In this document: piece by piece, positions 52,039 to 60,117 of the stretch
How the letters are laid out: every line of letters starts with the position of its first letter
How positions within the stretch are numbered: the stretch's first letter is position 1
Source of the DNA: Syntrophopropionicum propionicicum_A
GTDB lineage: Bacteria > Bacillota > Desulfotomaculia > Desulfotomaculales > Pelotomaculaceae
Direction of reading: 5' to 3'
Assembly: GCF_048984525.1 (NCBI RefSeq)
Contig: NZ_JBMGJC010000015.1
Coordinates: 1 to 64,000 of the forward strand
Length of the DNA: 64,000 nucleotides
Notes under the pieces: model-generated
Told to the model about the DNA's origin: nothing
The model's input: the letters and a program-made list of their open reading frames with translations, nothing else
The model's database searches: none
Position numbers and translations under genes: made by a program

Positions 52039-53657
52039 TAAAACACACCTTGCCCATTTCCATTTTCGCCGCGTGCGATTTTTAATACCTCTATCACATC
52101 AAAATGCGAAGGGTTCATTTTTCTTAATCTCCGGCCAAATGTGTCAGCAAACCTGCTGATTGTGCCGGCAGGTATGATGGTTATAACCAGGGGGTCGATA
52201 CCCAGCAGGTATTTTAAATCATTATAATCGGTGTCAACATACCGGAAATATATTGAAAGGTGCTCTTTGATAATGTCTTTGGCCACAGCGCTGTGCAGTC
52301 CGTTAAAACCCACCTCGACATAAAGGTGCAAAAAAGCTCTGTTACACTCATCAAATTCTTTTAATGCAAACCAATCAGCAATATCAAGTTTGGAGAGAGT
52401 TAAAGCCTCGTTTATGGTTCCCTCCGTAATACGGGTGAAGCCTGCCAAATCTATAATACCCGGGTGGCGGTCAACATAGGCGAAGTGCGGCAGGTTAACA
52501 CCGTCATCTTCTTTACTCAGCGACAGGCACTTAAAAATATCACCCATCCTGTAACGGGCAAACGCTCCCCCTTTAAAACTTGAAATCACCAGCTCATATT
52601 CATTCCCCGCCACCAATTCATCCAAGAGGTACGTATTGGGGACATAAGATTCATCGTCGATATTCTTTTCCAACTCTGACTTTGGAATAAACTCATAAAA
52701 ACAGGCATCGGGGAAAAAGACCATGCCGTCCTTACTCCACGTTTCCGTGGCAATACAGGTGGGTTCCGTGCCGCCGAAGATCTCCAGGGGCCTGACCCCC
52801 CAGTAGTTTTCTATCTTTTTTCTTATGGCCGCGGTATCAGTGCCCGCGCAAATCAGCCCTTTAAGAGTCCAGATATCCTTTGGCATGATTGGGACTTTAT
52901 TCTGTTTGCTGTTTATCCAGGCTTTCAACAAGCGGTAACTCATTTTAGGAGTAACCTTTAAAATATTAAATTTTTCACCGGAGCCGCTTCCCAATGTGAA
53001 GGTATCGCTAATTTTTGCGATAACGCTGCTAAGGCCGAAAAAAAGGTCGACACCTTTCTGCAGGCCCATTTTAAAACCAATTTTATTTCTCTGTGAAAAT
53101 CTCATGGCCGCCGCGTCTTTGGTTGGCGGCATGAAGTTCATCCACATTTCACTGGATATGAGATGGGGCACCAAGCCTGTAAGGTAAGGCAGCTGGGCCA
53201 TGCCGTAGAGAAAATTCTCTCCTCCCCTTAACGTAAAGCGGCCTTTTTTATTACTGGTGGCCAGGATCATACATGCTATAGTGTTGACCTTGTGGGTTTT
53301 TAGCATATTCTCGGTATATGGAGCCACTTTTACCGGTTTTTTGCCGCCTTCCCAGGTGGTCTCTATCCACAGCACGGGCTTTGACGGTAAAGCCGAATCC
53401 ACTTTGGGCAGTAAAATATCAGCGTAGTCTTCATACCCGGTAAGGGGGACCACCTGCCTGTATTCAGCCACACTGGCTGGTCTTTTGCCTTTCATAATAC
53501 GCCTGCCAAGTTCACAACCGGCATACAGCTCAAGCTGCTCCAGCATAAGACGGTTTTGGATTTCCATGAATTCAGGCACTGAAAGATCTAAAAACCCGCA
53601 ATACCGCTGCCAGATCTGATCGTATTGTTTTTTACGAAACTTTTGCTCCAAAGTCAT
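52038..53657 (-). CDS. GH3-like acyl-acid amido synthetase
   Basis: A 539-aa protein of the GH3 fold, the adenylating enzymes that join acids such as auxin or jasmonate to amino acids in plants; bacterial members are rarely characterised. Family blocks are ETTWEGGKKPVKVAPYTE (ATP-binding region), RLLKAWINSK, CAGTDTAAI, FGGTEPTCIATET, FARYRMGDIF (the YxxGD-type acceptor motif) and RITEGTINEAL. It should adenylate an organic acid and transfer it to an amine, but both partners are unknown. It is the middle gene of three, overlapping the upstream ICMT-like gene by four bases and the downstream cyclase by one. Confidence 0.85.
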   Translation of the reverse strand: MTLEQKFRKKQYDQIWQRYCGFLDLSVPEFMEIQNRLMLEQLELYAGCELGRRIMKGKRPASVAEYRQVVPLTGYEDYADILLPKVDSALPSKPVLWIETTWEGGKKPVKVAPYTENMLKTHKVNTIACMILATSNKKGRFTLRGGENFLYGMAQLPYLTGLVPHLISSEMWMNFMPPTKDAAAMRFSQRNKIGFKMGLQKGVDLFFGLSSVIAKISDTFTLGSGSGEKFNILKVTPKMSYRLLKAWINSKQNKVPIMPKDIWTLKGLICAGTDTAAIRKKIENYWGVRPLEIFGGTEPTCIATETWSKDGMVFFPDACFYEFIPKSELEKNIDDESYVPNTYLLDELVAGNEYELVISSFKGGAFARYRMGDIFKCLSLSKEDDGVNLPHFAYVDRHPGIIDLAGFTRITEGTINEALTLSKLDIADWFALKEFDECNRAFLHLYVEVGFNGLHSAVAKDIIKEHLSIYFRYVDTDYNDLKYLLGIDPLVITIIPAGTISRFADTFGRRLRKMNPSHFDVIEVLKIARGENGNGQGVF

Positions 53658-54229
53658 CGCAGATCCCCCTGTTTAAAGGTGAAGCACTTTTTAATACTGG
53701 CAGGGTTGGGAATTAGAAACGGGACCTTGCTTTTATACTGTTCATATCCATTAATAGCCGAGGGGAAAAACCAGCGGTCCTCAACATAAACGTAAATTAT
53801 ATCCATGATCGTCCAGACGATTCCCGCCCACATCATTATGGCTTTACCACACGCAAGCCAGAGAAAAAGATAGAAAAAGAAAAACCAGATCACACCCGGA
53901 TGCCGGCAGAGAGCGTATAGCCCCCGGTCAACAACAGTGTTTCCCCGTTCAGCCTCCCTGTAAGTTTCACCAAAGGGCAGTGCGGCAAATAATGAATAGA
54001 GGAGCATAAAAAGCGATGCAACCGACAGCAATCCAAAAAGGACTTTTAGAGTGATTGTAGGTTCAAAACCCTCATAATCTCCCAGCAAAATACCCGCTGT
54101 GGAGGCAGACAAAAAAGCAATGCCGGCGGCAAAACTTAGGTTAAGACCTTTCTTTCGAAACTTAGCTTTATTAAGGTCGAAAATGTAAAAAAATATAAAT
54201 GCCAGGCAGCCGGTAATTATAAAAATCAT
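53654..54229 (-). CDS. Isoprenylcysteine-methyltransferase-like membrane protein
   Basis: A 191-aa integral membrane protein with five hydrophobic helices. The C-terminal GLYALCRHPGVIWFFFFYLFL and EDRWFFPSAINGYEQYKSKVPFLIP match the ICMT/PEMT-type membrane methyltransferase signature, with the conserved RHP and the later E(D)R and YxxY. Bacterial members methylate lipids, acids or quinone-like molecules at the membrane. I use ATG 54229 (AGG seven bases upstream); GTG 54238 is an alternative. It heads the operon and overlaps GH3 by ATGA, giving strong coupling. Its methyl acceptor could be the acid handled by GH3. Confidence 0.8.
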   Translation of the reverse strand: MIFIITGCLAFIFFYIFDLNKAKFRKKGLNLSFAAGIAFLSASTAGILLGDYEGFEPTITLKVLFGLLSVASLFMLLYSLFAALPFGETYREAERGNTVVDRGLYALCRHPGVIWFFFFYLFLWLACGKAIMMWAGIVWTIMDIIYVYVEDRWFFPSAINGYEQYKSKVPFLIPNPASIKKCFTFKQGDLR

Positions 54230-54414
54230 ATTATACACCTGCTAATAGATATTGGTATTATTTCATATAGATAGAAAGAATTCCTGCATTCTTAAGTATC
54301 AAAATATATATTTCACGCATTTACATTATTTGCCATGGCTTATGTATAAAAAAATATACCCCGCTTGAAAAACGAGTATATCATAATTTCTGACAATGAT
54401 CATCGCCCATTGTT

Positions 54415-55050
54415 CTAATTTTTGACTACCGCAATAGCAATACTATACTTTTTATTAACTATCTCCCAGTTCGCGGTTATAAAGCCACACTCTGCCAGAA
54501 TTTCGCGAGTTTCTGTTTCTGAATAAATCCTTACATCTCCTAAATAATTTAAGGGGGAGTCTAAAAACAGATTTATGAAATACCTTTTTGGATTTGGCCA
54601 CCACGGGTCAGCGATTATCATTCTTCCACCCGGCGTTAAAACACGCCTGATCTCATTAAGCACCTTGGTTGGCTCAGGAAAATGGTGGAAAGATGAGTTA
54701 CATACCGCCAGGTCAAAGGAATTATCCGCCCATGGCAAATAATCAGAATCCCCGACAACAAGTTGAACACGACTGTCCAATAGTCCAGCGGCTTTCTCTA
54801 TCATATTCTCTGAGAGATCTATTCCACAGGCCTGAATATCTTTATATTCACTGATCACCAGCGAAAGCATGGCGCCAGTCCCGCAGCCGATATCCAGTAT
54901 TGACCTGAACGGCTGCATTTTAATTCTTTGCATCACTCCTTCATACATTAACCTGCAGAATTTTCCGTCAAAAGTATCAAAAAAGTTTGACGCCTTTTTA
55001 TCGAAATATTTTTTGCTTCTTTCCTTGTAACAATTTACTTTATAGGACAT
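54415..55050 (-). CDS. Class I SAM-dependent methyltransferase
   Basis: A 211-aa methyltransferase: SILDIGCGTGAMLS is motif I, GIDLSENMIEKA the ribose-binding turn, SDYLPWADNSFDLAVCNSSFHHF the catalytic region, and RRVLTPGGRMIIADPWWP motif III. The acceptor is unknown. GAGGTGATCTG precedes the ATG. It is 176 bp after the ICMT-like operon start, on the same strand; a link to that operon is possible but not shown. Confidence 0.83.
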   Translation of the reverse strand: MSYKVNCYKERSKKYFDKKASNFFDTFDGKFCRLMYEGVMQRIKMQPFRSILDIGCGTGAMLSLVISEYKDIQACGIDLSENMIEKAAGLLDSRVQLVVGDSDYLPWADNSFDLAVCNSSFHHFPEPTKVLNEIRRVLTPGGRMIIADPWWPNPKRYFINLFLDSPLNYLGDVRIYSETETREILAECGFITANWEIVNKKYSIAIAVVKN

Positions 55051-55129
55051 CAGATCACCTCAGGTACTTGAAAATAATTGCCATAACAGGAATCTGCGGT
55101 AGTTTTCTAAAGCTTATGATCCGGCTGCC

Positions 55130-55525
55130 CTATTTTCCTGATCTGAAACCGCACAGAACAATATTAATGTCGTCGTCGGCGAGATAGAAGTAAGCTATTT
55201 CGGCAAACCGGGAGCTGTTTTTTAAAGCGGGCGGGTTGAAGTTGTTTATGTCTTCATTTGCTCTATTGTCCTGGTTCCCTTCGAGGCCGGCTTGCTCTGA
55301 AAGAGTTCCGGTTTTGATTGTATCAGTAAGATACATCGCCAGTTGGTCGTGGAGATATGAGATCTCCCCGCATATAACAGGGTTATAAAGCGCGGTATAT
55401 TGGTCGAGCCTGTTGAGGGATTGGCTGGTCAGGCCGTAATGCGCAAAATAACCTGAAACAAGCAATGATATAAAGGCTGCCGGTATGATCAGAGTTAATA
55501 ACGTTAATAACGCTGCCTTTCGCAA
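55130..55525 (-). CDS. Small exported or membrane-anchored protein, 131 aa
   Basis: A single N-terminal hydrophobic helix (LLTLLTLIIPAAFISLLVSGYFA) then a soluble outer part with two Cys. No family recognised. It starts at TTG 55525, eight bases after GGTGG. It lies 23 bp downstream of the DUF-like membrane gene and probably shares its transcript. Confidence 0.55.
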   Translation of the reverse strand: MRKAALLTLLTLIIPAAFISLLVSGYFAHYGLTSQSLNRLDQYTALYNPVICGEISYLHDQLAMYLTDTIKTGTLSEQAGLEGNQDNRANEDINNFNPPALKNSSRFAEIAYFYLADDDINIVLCGFRSGK

Positions 55526-55548
55526 AATATAACACCACCCTCAGCCTA

Positions 55549-56130
55549 TTACCCTTTGTCCCGTAGTGCGCCGGCAAGCCCGATCAAGCCGTTGCAGAGG
55601 GTATTAAGGGTCATGGCTCCAATGACAAGGTAGGCCCCCGCCAATAAGACCTGCAGGCCAGTTCCTTTAAGAGCGCTTTGCAGTATTCCATAGGTAATCC
55701 ATAAGATGGAGAAGGCCGTGAAAAGGCCATCTGATAGGTTAGGGACTGCAAGACAGTGACGGGCGATATAGGCGTTGAACTCTCCCGCATAATTCCGGAA
55801 AGTTCGAAAGATCCAATAATATCTATAGAAAGGTATTAACATAAACACCACTGCTTTTACAGGGGTGACTGAAGCATGACCATCCTGGATGGCCGCCCAT
55901 GCCTTATAGAGAAGGACGAGCCAAACAATACCTAAATAAGTATAAGGAATTATGGCGTAAATATATAAATCTGCCGACAAATCCCGGTTGCCTTTTAAAA
56001 GAGCGACCCAGCCGGAAAACAGCATGATAATAATTAAGGCGCCGCCGGCAGTCCATGATCCAAGGTAGAAACCTTTGTGTATTTTTGTCATCCGGCTTAA
56101 TTCCCCCTGTGCCTTTACTAAAACGCTCAT
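55549..56130 (-). CDS. Membrane protein with a GYF_2/DUF4339-like helical domain
   Basis: A 193-aa protein with four hydrophobic helices. VVFMLIPFYRYYWIFRTFRNYAGEFNAY resembles a repeated segment in small Firmicute membrane proteins that follow GYF_2/DUF4339 domains. Weak ribosome site upstream of the ATG at 56130, so an internal start near MTKIHKG is possible. No function assigned. Confidence 0.6.
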   Translation of the reverse strand: MSVLVKAQGELSRMTKIHKGFYLGSWTAGGALIIIMLFSGWVALLKGNRDLSADLYIYAIIPYTYLGIVWLVLLYKAWAAIQDGHASVTPVKAVVFMLIPFYRYYWIFRTFRNYAGEFNAYIARHCLAVPNLSDGLFTAFSILWITYGILQSALKGTGLQVLLAGAYLVIGAMTLNTLCNGLIGLAGALRDKG

Positions 56131-56287
56131 TAGGGAATAATTGGCAATACTAGCCTCTATTGGTGTAAATACGACAATTAGCAGCCTTTTTCCTTTAAAC
56201 TTTTGTCCTGGCTATGTCCATAGTTCTCAGGTCCTATGTGAATAGGACTAACAGGTAGCCGTTTTACGCTTCTTGGAACAATAATCA

Positions 56288-56308
56288 GGCGGGTGAAGAT
56301 CACCCGCC
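56288..56308 (-). terminator. Hairpin downstream of the radical SAM gene
   Basis: Perfect stem GGCGGGTGA with a 3-nt loop, 36 bp past the maturase stop on the minus strand, followed by TGATTATTGTT. A second dyad GTCCTAT/ATAGGAC lies near 56233. Bases 56131-56287 otherwise hold nothing I recognise. Confidence 0.55.
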
Positions 56309-56344
56309 CACACCGTAAAAGTAACAAACGTCTCAGAAAAAGGT

Positions 56345-57544
56345 CTATGGGCAGGCAACGATTGACCTGGACCACAGGCATTCGGCACAGGAAGGGCTGT
56401 TCCCCCAGCAGTCCATTTCATTGCTGTCGGCCATTGTACAACCTTCCAGGAACTTGCAATCGGTACAGGACGGAAATTTAAAATTCTTAACAGCATGGCT
56501 GAAACTAATATAGCCTGAATCTGCCCATATATCTTTTAAAGTTTTGTCGTTTATGTTGCCAAGGTAACAGGGGATCATTTCTTTCTCCCTGCCGTATATG
56601 AAACACCGGTACGAGTGCATAAGGGCGTAACAGGGACTGACATTGCCATTAAAATTAACGCTGAAGGATTTATCCTCAATAAATTTACAGTACCGTTCGG
56701 TCCTGAGCTTCATAAAAGGCATCTGGGCCTGCAGGTTCATCAGCAATAACTCAGTGTCAAAAATATTTCCCGTATCGTCAATATCATAAACAATTTCATC
56801 CTTAAGCGACTCGTGGTAAGGCAGTAGGTTTGTGACAATCACCTTGCGCACTTTCATTTCCCAGGCCATCCTGACCAGTTTGGGCAATTTATGAAAATTG
56901 CTCTTCATGGCTACAAATTCTATGCCCAGCTCCGGTTTCTTCACACCGAGCTCTTTCTTAATCCTGTTCAAGCTTTGTACATTGCCTAAGACACTATTAA
57001 AATCAGCCCCCTGGCGTATTTCATTGTATTCTTCTTCATCCGGCCCGTCCAATGACACATAAATTCTGTCAAGCCCCAAACTGATTAGTTCTTTAATCAC
57101 ATCGTCAGTCAATAAAGATCCGTTAGTGATGATTTCCACCCTGAGTCCCCGGCCCTTAACTGCCTTGAGCATGTCCAGTATCTTCAGGTGGCTGAAAGGC
57201 TCGCCAAACCCTCCGAAGTGTACTGTCTCCAGGTACGGCAGCCCCCGCAGACTGTCCAGAAATTTCTCAAAAGTCCCCCACTCCATTTGTCCGAGGTCCT
57301 CGTTCCAGGAATTTCTGATACAGGTAACACATGAAAAATTACATTGTGTAGTGACCTCCAGGTATACTTTTTTTACATCCGGTACCAGGGGGACCATTTT
57401 ATACCCGTTTTCCGTATTGAAGAATAAGACTTCCTGCTCATGGTCAAAAGAAACAGGCAGTTTGACACGGCCGTCTTTGGAAACCTTGAGTTTTTCCCCG
57501 GCGTCAAAAAGGTTTGTGGCTAAATTGCGCAATTTTTCTTTCAC
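56345..57544 (-). CDS. Radical SAM maturase for tungsten-cofactor oxidoreductase
   Basis: A 399-aa radical SAM protein. The [4Fe-4S] site is C-x3-C-x2-C in LEVTTQCNFSCVTCIRNSW, followed by HFGGFGEPFSH and IITNGSLLTDD. The C-terminal SPASM/twitch part has nine cysteines, ending PSCTDCKFLEGC and a final SPSCAECLWSRSIVACP. This pattern fits the maturases linked to aldehyde:ferredoxin oxidoreductases with tungstopterin. No such oxidoreductase gene is within the window, so the client enzyme lies elsewhere. GTG 57544 is preferred (GGGG eight bases upstream); GTG 57553 is an alternative. Confidence 0.82.
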   Translation of the reverse strand: MKEKLRNLATNLFDAGEKLKVSKDGRVKLPVSFDHEQEVLFFNTENGYKMVPLVPDVKKVYLEVTTQCNFSCVTCIRNSWNEDLGQMEWGTFEKFLDSLRGLPYLETVHFGGFGEPFSHLKILDMLKAVKGRGLRVEIITNGSLLTDDVIKELISLGLDRIYVSLDGPDEEEYNEIRQGADFNSVLGNVQSLNRIKKELGVKKPELGIEFVAMKSNFHKLPKLVRMAWEMKVRKVIVTNLLPYHESLKDEIVYDIDDTGNIFDTELLLMNLQAQMPFMKLRTERYCKFIEDKSFSVNFNGNVSPCYALMHSYRCFIYGREKEMIPCYLGNINDKTLKDIWADSGYISFSHAVKNFKFPSCTDCKFLEGCTMADSNEMDCWGNSPSCAECLWSRSIVACP

Positions 57545-57643
57545 TATTAACACCCCATTAAGCTGCTGTTCTATTAGCGTTATATTTAAGACTTGAATTT
57601 TTTATCTTGCAATAAATATGCCATATTTTTTCAAATGTGCTTA

Positions 57644-58708
57644 TCAGCCGGCTCCCTGCAATTCATGGTTAAAATATTTTCGCTTGAAGCTCAGGGCCAC
57701 GTTGACAAGGCCGATCATCACCGGCACTTCGATCAGGGGACCGATTACCGCGGCGAAGGCCTGGCCAGACTCAATACCGAATACCGCCACGGCCACCGCG
57801 ATGGCCAGCTCGAAGTTGTTGCTGGCGGCGGTGAAAGCGAGCGTCGTGCTCTGGCCGTAATTGACGCCGAACGACTTGCTGAGGAAGAAGGACAGGAAGA
57901 ACATGATTACAAAGTATATCAGCAGCGGTATGGCGATCCTGACCACGTCACCCGGCAGGGCGATAATATAATTGCCTTTTAAGGAGAACATCACGACGAT
58001 GGTGAATAAAAGGGCGACCAGCGCGAGGGGGCTGATCTTGGGGATGAATTTTTTTTCATACCACTCTCTGCCCCTGGCCGGCATCAGGGTAAACCTGGTG
58101 ATAATACCGGCAAGGAAGGGAATGCCCAGGTAAATGGCCACGCTTTTAGCCACTTCAGCCATGGAGATATGGATGGCCATCGACTTCATGCCCAGCCACT
58201 GGGGAAAGAGGGTGACAAAAAAGTAGGCGTATACTGAAAAGAAGAGCACCTGGAAAATTGAGTTCAGGGCCACCAGCGCCGCCGCGTATTCCGAGTCTCC
58301 TTTGGCCAGGGAGTTCCATACTATGACCATGGCGATGCAGCGGGCCAGGCCGATGATAATTATGCCCACCATATATTCGGGGTAATTTTGTAAAAGTGCT
58401 ATAGCCAGAAAGAACATTAAAACAGGTCCGATAATCCAGTTCTGGACCAGGGAGAGCACCAGGACCTTGACGTTTCTGAAAACCTTGCCGATCTCTTCAT
58501 ACTTGACCCTGGCCAGCGGCGGGTACATCATCACGATCAGGCCGATGGCAATGGGGATCGAGGTGGTCCCTACCTGGAATCTTTTTAGGAGGTCGGCTAC
58601 TTCCGGAACAACATAGCCCAGCCCCACGCCAAAAAACATGGCCAAAAAGATCCATAACGTCAAGTAGCGGTCAAGAAGGGACAATTTAGCCGAAGCTTTT
58701 TCTGACAT
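57644..58708 (-). CDS. acr3: Arsenite efflux transporter Acr3
   Basis: A 354-aa arsenite permease of the Acr3/ArsB-Acr3 (BART) type, ten helices. The conserved Cys in GLARCIAMVIVWN and the Glu in AASNNFELAIAVAVAVFG are both present; they are needed for arsenite transport. It is expelled as a thiol-free oxyanion coupled to proton motive force. GGAGG precedes the ATG. It follows an ArsR regulator by 24 bp on the minus strand. Confidence 0.93.
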   Translation of the reverse strand: MSEKASAKLSLLDRYLTLWIFLAMFFGVGLGYVVPEVADLLKRFQVGTTSIPIAIGLIVMMYPPLARVKYEEIGKVFRNVKVLVLSLVQNWIIGPVLMFFLAIALLQNYPEYMVGIIIIGLARCIAMVIVWNSLAKGDSEYAAALVALNSIFQVLFFSVYAYFFVTLFPQWLGMKSMAIHISMAEVAKSVAIYLGIPFLAGIITRFTLMPARGREWYEKKFIPKISPLALVALLFTIVVMFSLKGNYIIALPGDVVRIAIPLLIYFVIMFFLSFFLSKSFGVNYGQSTTLAFTAASNNFELAIAVAVAVFGIESGQAFAAVIGPLIEVPVMIGLVNVALSFKRKYFNHELQGAG

Positions 58709-58732
58709 TTACTCAAAAACCTCCAGTAAAAT

Positions 58733-59110
58733 TTAAAATTTCTTTTCATGAATTTCCGTTTCGCAAATTTCAGGCGCGCAACCCAGTTCCGCGCAAAGGT
58801 TAGGATTTTGCCTGAGCCGGGAAGGTTTTGGCGAAGAACAGGAAAAACAAGAAAGGTCCTCAAGGAAGTTGTTCATTTGATTTAAACATTCTTTTAATCC
58901 TTCCTTATTCAAGGTGTAAAATACATTTTTCCCCTCCTTATGGCTGTTTATAAGTTTTGCATTCACCAGGATTTTTAAATGGTACGCGATGGCAGGCTGC
59001 GACAGGCCGATAGCCTGGATAATCTCGCAGGCCCCCATTTCCTGGCTGGCCAACAGCCTTAGTATACTTTGCCTTTGCAAGTCTCCCAGTGCTCTTAAGC
59101 TGTTTATCAT
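58733..59110 (-). CDS. arsR: ArsR family repressor with cysteine-rich tail
   Basis: A 125-aa winged-helix metalloregulator (MINSLRALGDLQRQSILRLLAS, ACEIIQAIGLSQPAIAYHLKIL, KEGKNVFYTLN). It lacks the CVC motif in the third helix; metal-binding cysteines are instead in the C-terminal tail: CFSCSS, then CAELGCAPEIC. So the arsenite site has probably moved to the C-terminus, as in some other ArsR branches. AGGAG precedes the ATG. It is immediately upstream of acr3 and likely represses it through the palindrome at 59533. Confidence 0.9.
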   Translation of the reverse strand: MINSLRALGDLQRQSILRLLASQEMGACEIIQAIGLSQPAIAYHLKILVNAKLINSHKEGKNVFYTLNKEGLKECLNQMNNFLEDLSCFSCSSPKPSRLRQNPNLCAELGCAPEICETEIHEKKF

Positions 59111-59153
59111 GGCAATCTCCTTTCTCCGCAGATTGGGTCTTTATTCTTAAGTT

Positions 59154-59504
59154 TTACACGTTTTTTACGTTATTTTTGCTCCTCTCTTTATCCAGGTGGA
59201 TACGGTATTTTAATATAAACCCCAGCCCAAACAAAATCACAAGACCGGAGTGGAAGGCGTTATAATACAATACCTCACCCCTTGCGCCTGAAAAGAAAGA
59301 AATCCAGAAAATCGGACAAAAGAGACCGACGAGCACAATACTTTGCCCAAGCTTAATCCGGAATAGTAAATCACGCTCCCGATCGCTCAGTCTCGCCTTG
59401 TCAATGACCGGCTCACCCCGAAGCAGACGGATTGCTTTTTTAAACAACATTGTATATGGACAAGATGAACCGAAAGAAGAAATGAGATTTACTATTCTTT
59501 TCAT
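59154..59504 (-). CDS. Small membrane protein upstream of arsR
   Basis: A 116-aa protein with a soluble N-terminus (FGSSCPYTMLFKKAIRLLRGEP) and two hydrophobic helices (LGQSIVLVGLFCPIFWISFF and LYYNAFHSGLVILFGLGFIL). No family recognised. It stands first in the acr3 run, 43 bp before arsR, so it may belong to that transcript. Only a weak GAGG lies before the ATG. Confidence 0.6.
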   Translation of the reverse strand: MKRIVNLISSFGSSCPYTMLFKKAIRLLRGEPVIDKARLSDRERDLLFRIKLGQSIVLVGLFCPIFWISFFSGARGEVLYYNAFHSGLVILFGLGFILKYRIHLDKERSKNNVKNV

Positions 59505-59532
59505 TTAAAACGATACGCCTCTTCTTCTATAC

Positions 59533-59552
59533 ATATTTAAATACTTAAATAT
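59533..59552. promoter_or_regulatory. ArsR-type operator palindrome
   Basis: ATATTTAA-ATAC-TTAAATAT, perfect 8-bp arms with a 4-nt centre, typical in size and AT content for ArsR/SmtB operators. It lies 29 bp before the minus-strand membrane protein and arsR, and on the other side of the padR promoters. Confidence 0.65.
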
Positions 59553-59633
59553 ATGATAGTGTATGAAAATTTTATTTGTCAATAAATTTATTGACATTGA
59601 TTTATACATACTTATTATAAGTAATTTCATCAA

Positions 59634-59672
59634 TTGACATAATTTATATATAGCCATATAATGTATATATGG
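59634..59672 (+). promoter_or_regulatory. Consensus promoter and operator of the padR operon
   Basis: TTGACA at 59634-59639, 17-bp spacer, TATAAT at 59657-59662: an exact housekeeping promoter. A dyad CCATATA-ATGTA-TATATGG at 59654-59672 overlaps the -10, a natural site for repression by the PadR protein. A second promoter, TTGACA 59591 and TATTAT 59613, lies upstream. Confidence 0.8.
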
Positions 59673-59717
59673 TCTATGTATATAACTTCTATGTGTTGAT
59701 GGGAGGGAGTTTCAATA

Positions 59718-60062
59718 ATAAAGTACGAATCGCAAGAATACTGGGCCGGCTTGATTAAAATGAGCCTTTCCCGTTTTTTTATCCTTCATGTCCTGCACAG
59801 GCAGCCCCTGCACGGCTATGAAATCGCCAAACAGGTGGCAGGGCTTACAAATGGCTGCTGCGCTCCGACGGAAGGCAGCCTTTACCCGGTATTAAAGGAA
59901 TTTACGGACGCCGGGCTGGTAAGCCTGCTGGCCGAAGTTGTGTCCGGACGGGAGCGCAAGGTATACACCCTCACCCCCAAAGGGGAGGAAGCCTGGCAGG
60001 TGGCTTCCCAGGCCTGGGGCGAAGTGGCGGATCATATTTTGAGAGCTATAAAAAAACAATAA
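59718..60062 (+). CDS. PadR-type repressor (ATA start)
   Basis: A 114-aa winged-helix regulator of the PadR family: SLSRFFILHVLHRQPLHGYEIA, PTEGSLYPVLKEFTDAGLV and a C-terminal helix. NGCCAPTEG puts two adjacent cysteines at the base of the recognition helix, a possible metal or arsenite site. The in-frame sequence from ATA 59718 (KYESQEYWAGLIKMSLSRF) precedes the first TTG or ATG; the only ribosome site, GGGAGGGAG at 59701-59709, fits the ATA with eight bases spacing and neither later codon. It is followed 55 bp later by the permease gene. Confidence 0.82.
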   Translation: MKYESQEYWAGLIKMSLSRFFILHVLHRQPLHGYEIAKQVAGLTNGCCAPTEGSLYPVLKEFTDAGLVSLLAEVVSGRERKVYTLTPKGEEAWQVASQAWGEVADHILRAIKKQ

Positions 60063-60117
60063 CGCTTGAACAAGTTTTAGAAAACATCAATTAATTGATT
60101 GGAGATATGGAATATAA

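Noticed and set aside
56178..56496. Minus-strand frames of 67 and 82 codons around 56.3 kb
   Set aside because: One is another frame of the maturase 3' end, the other crosses the terminator-like hairpin; no start signals.
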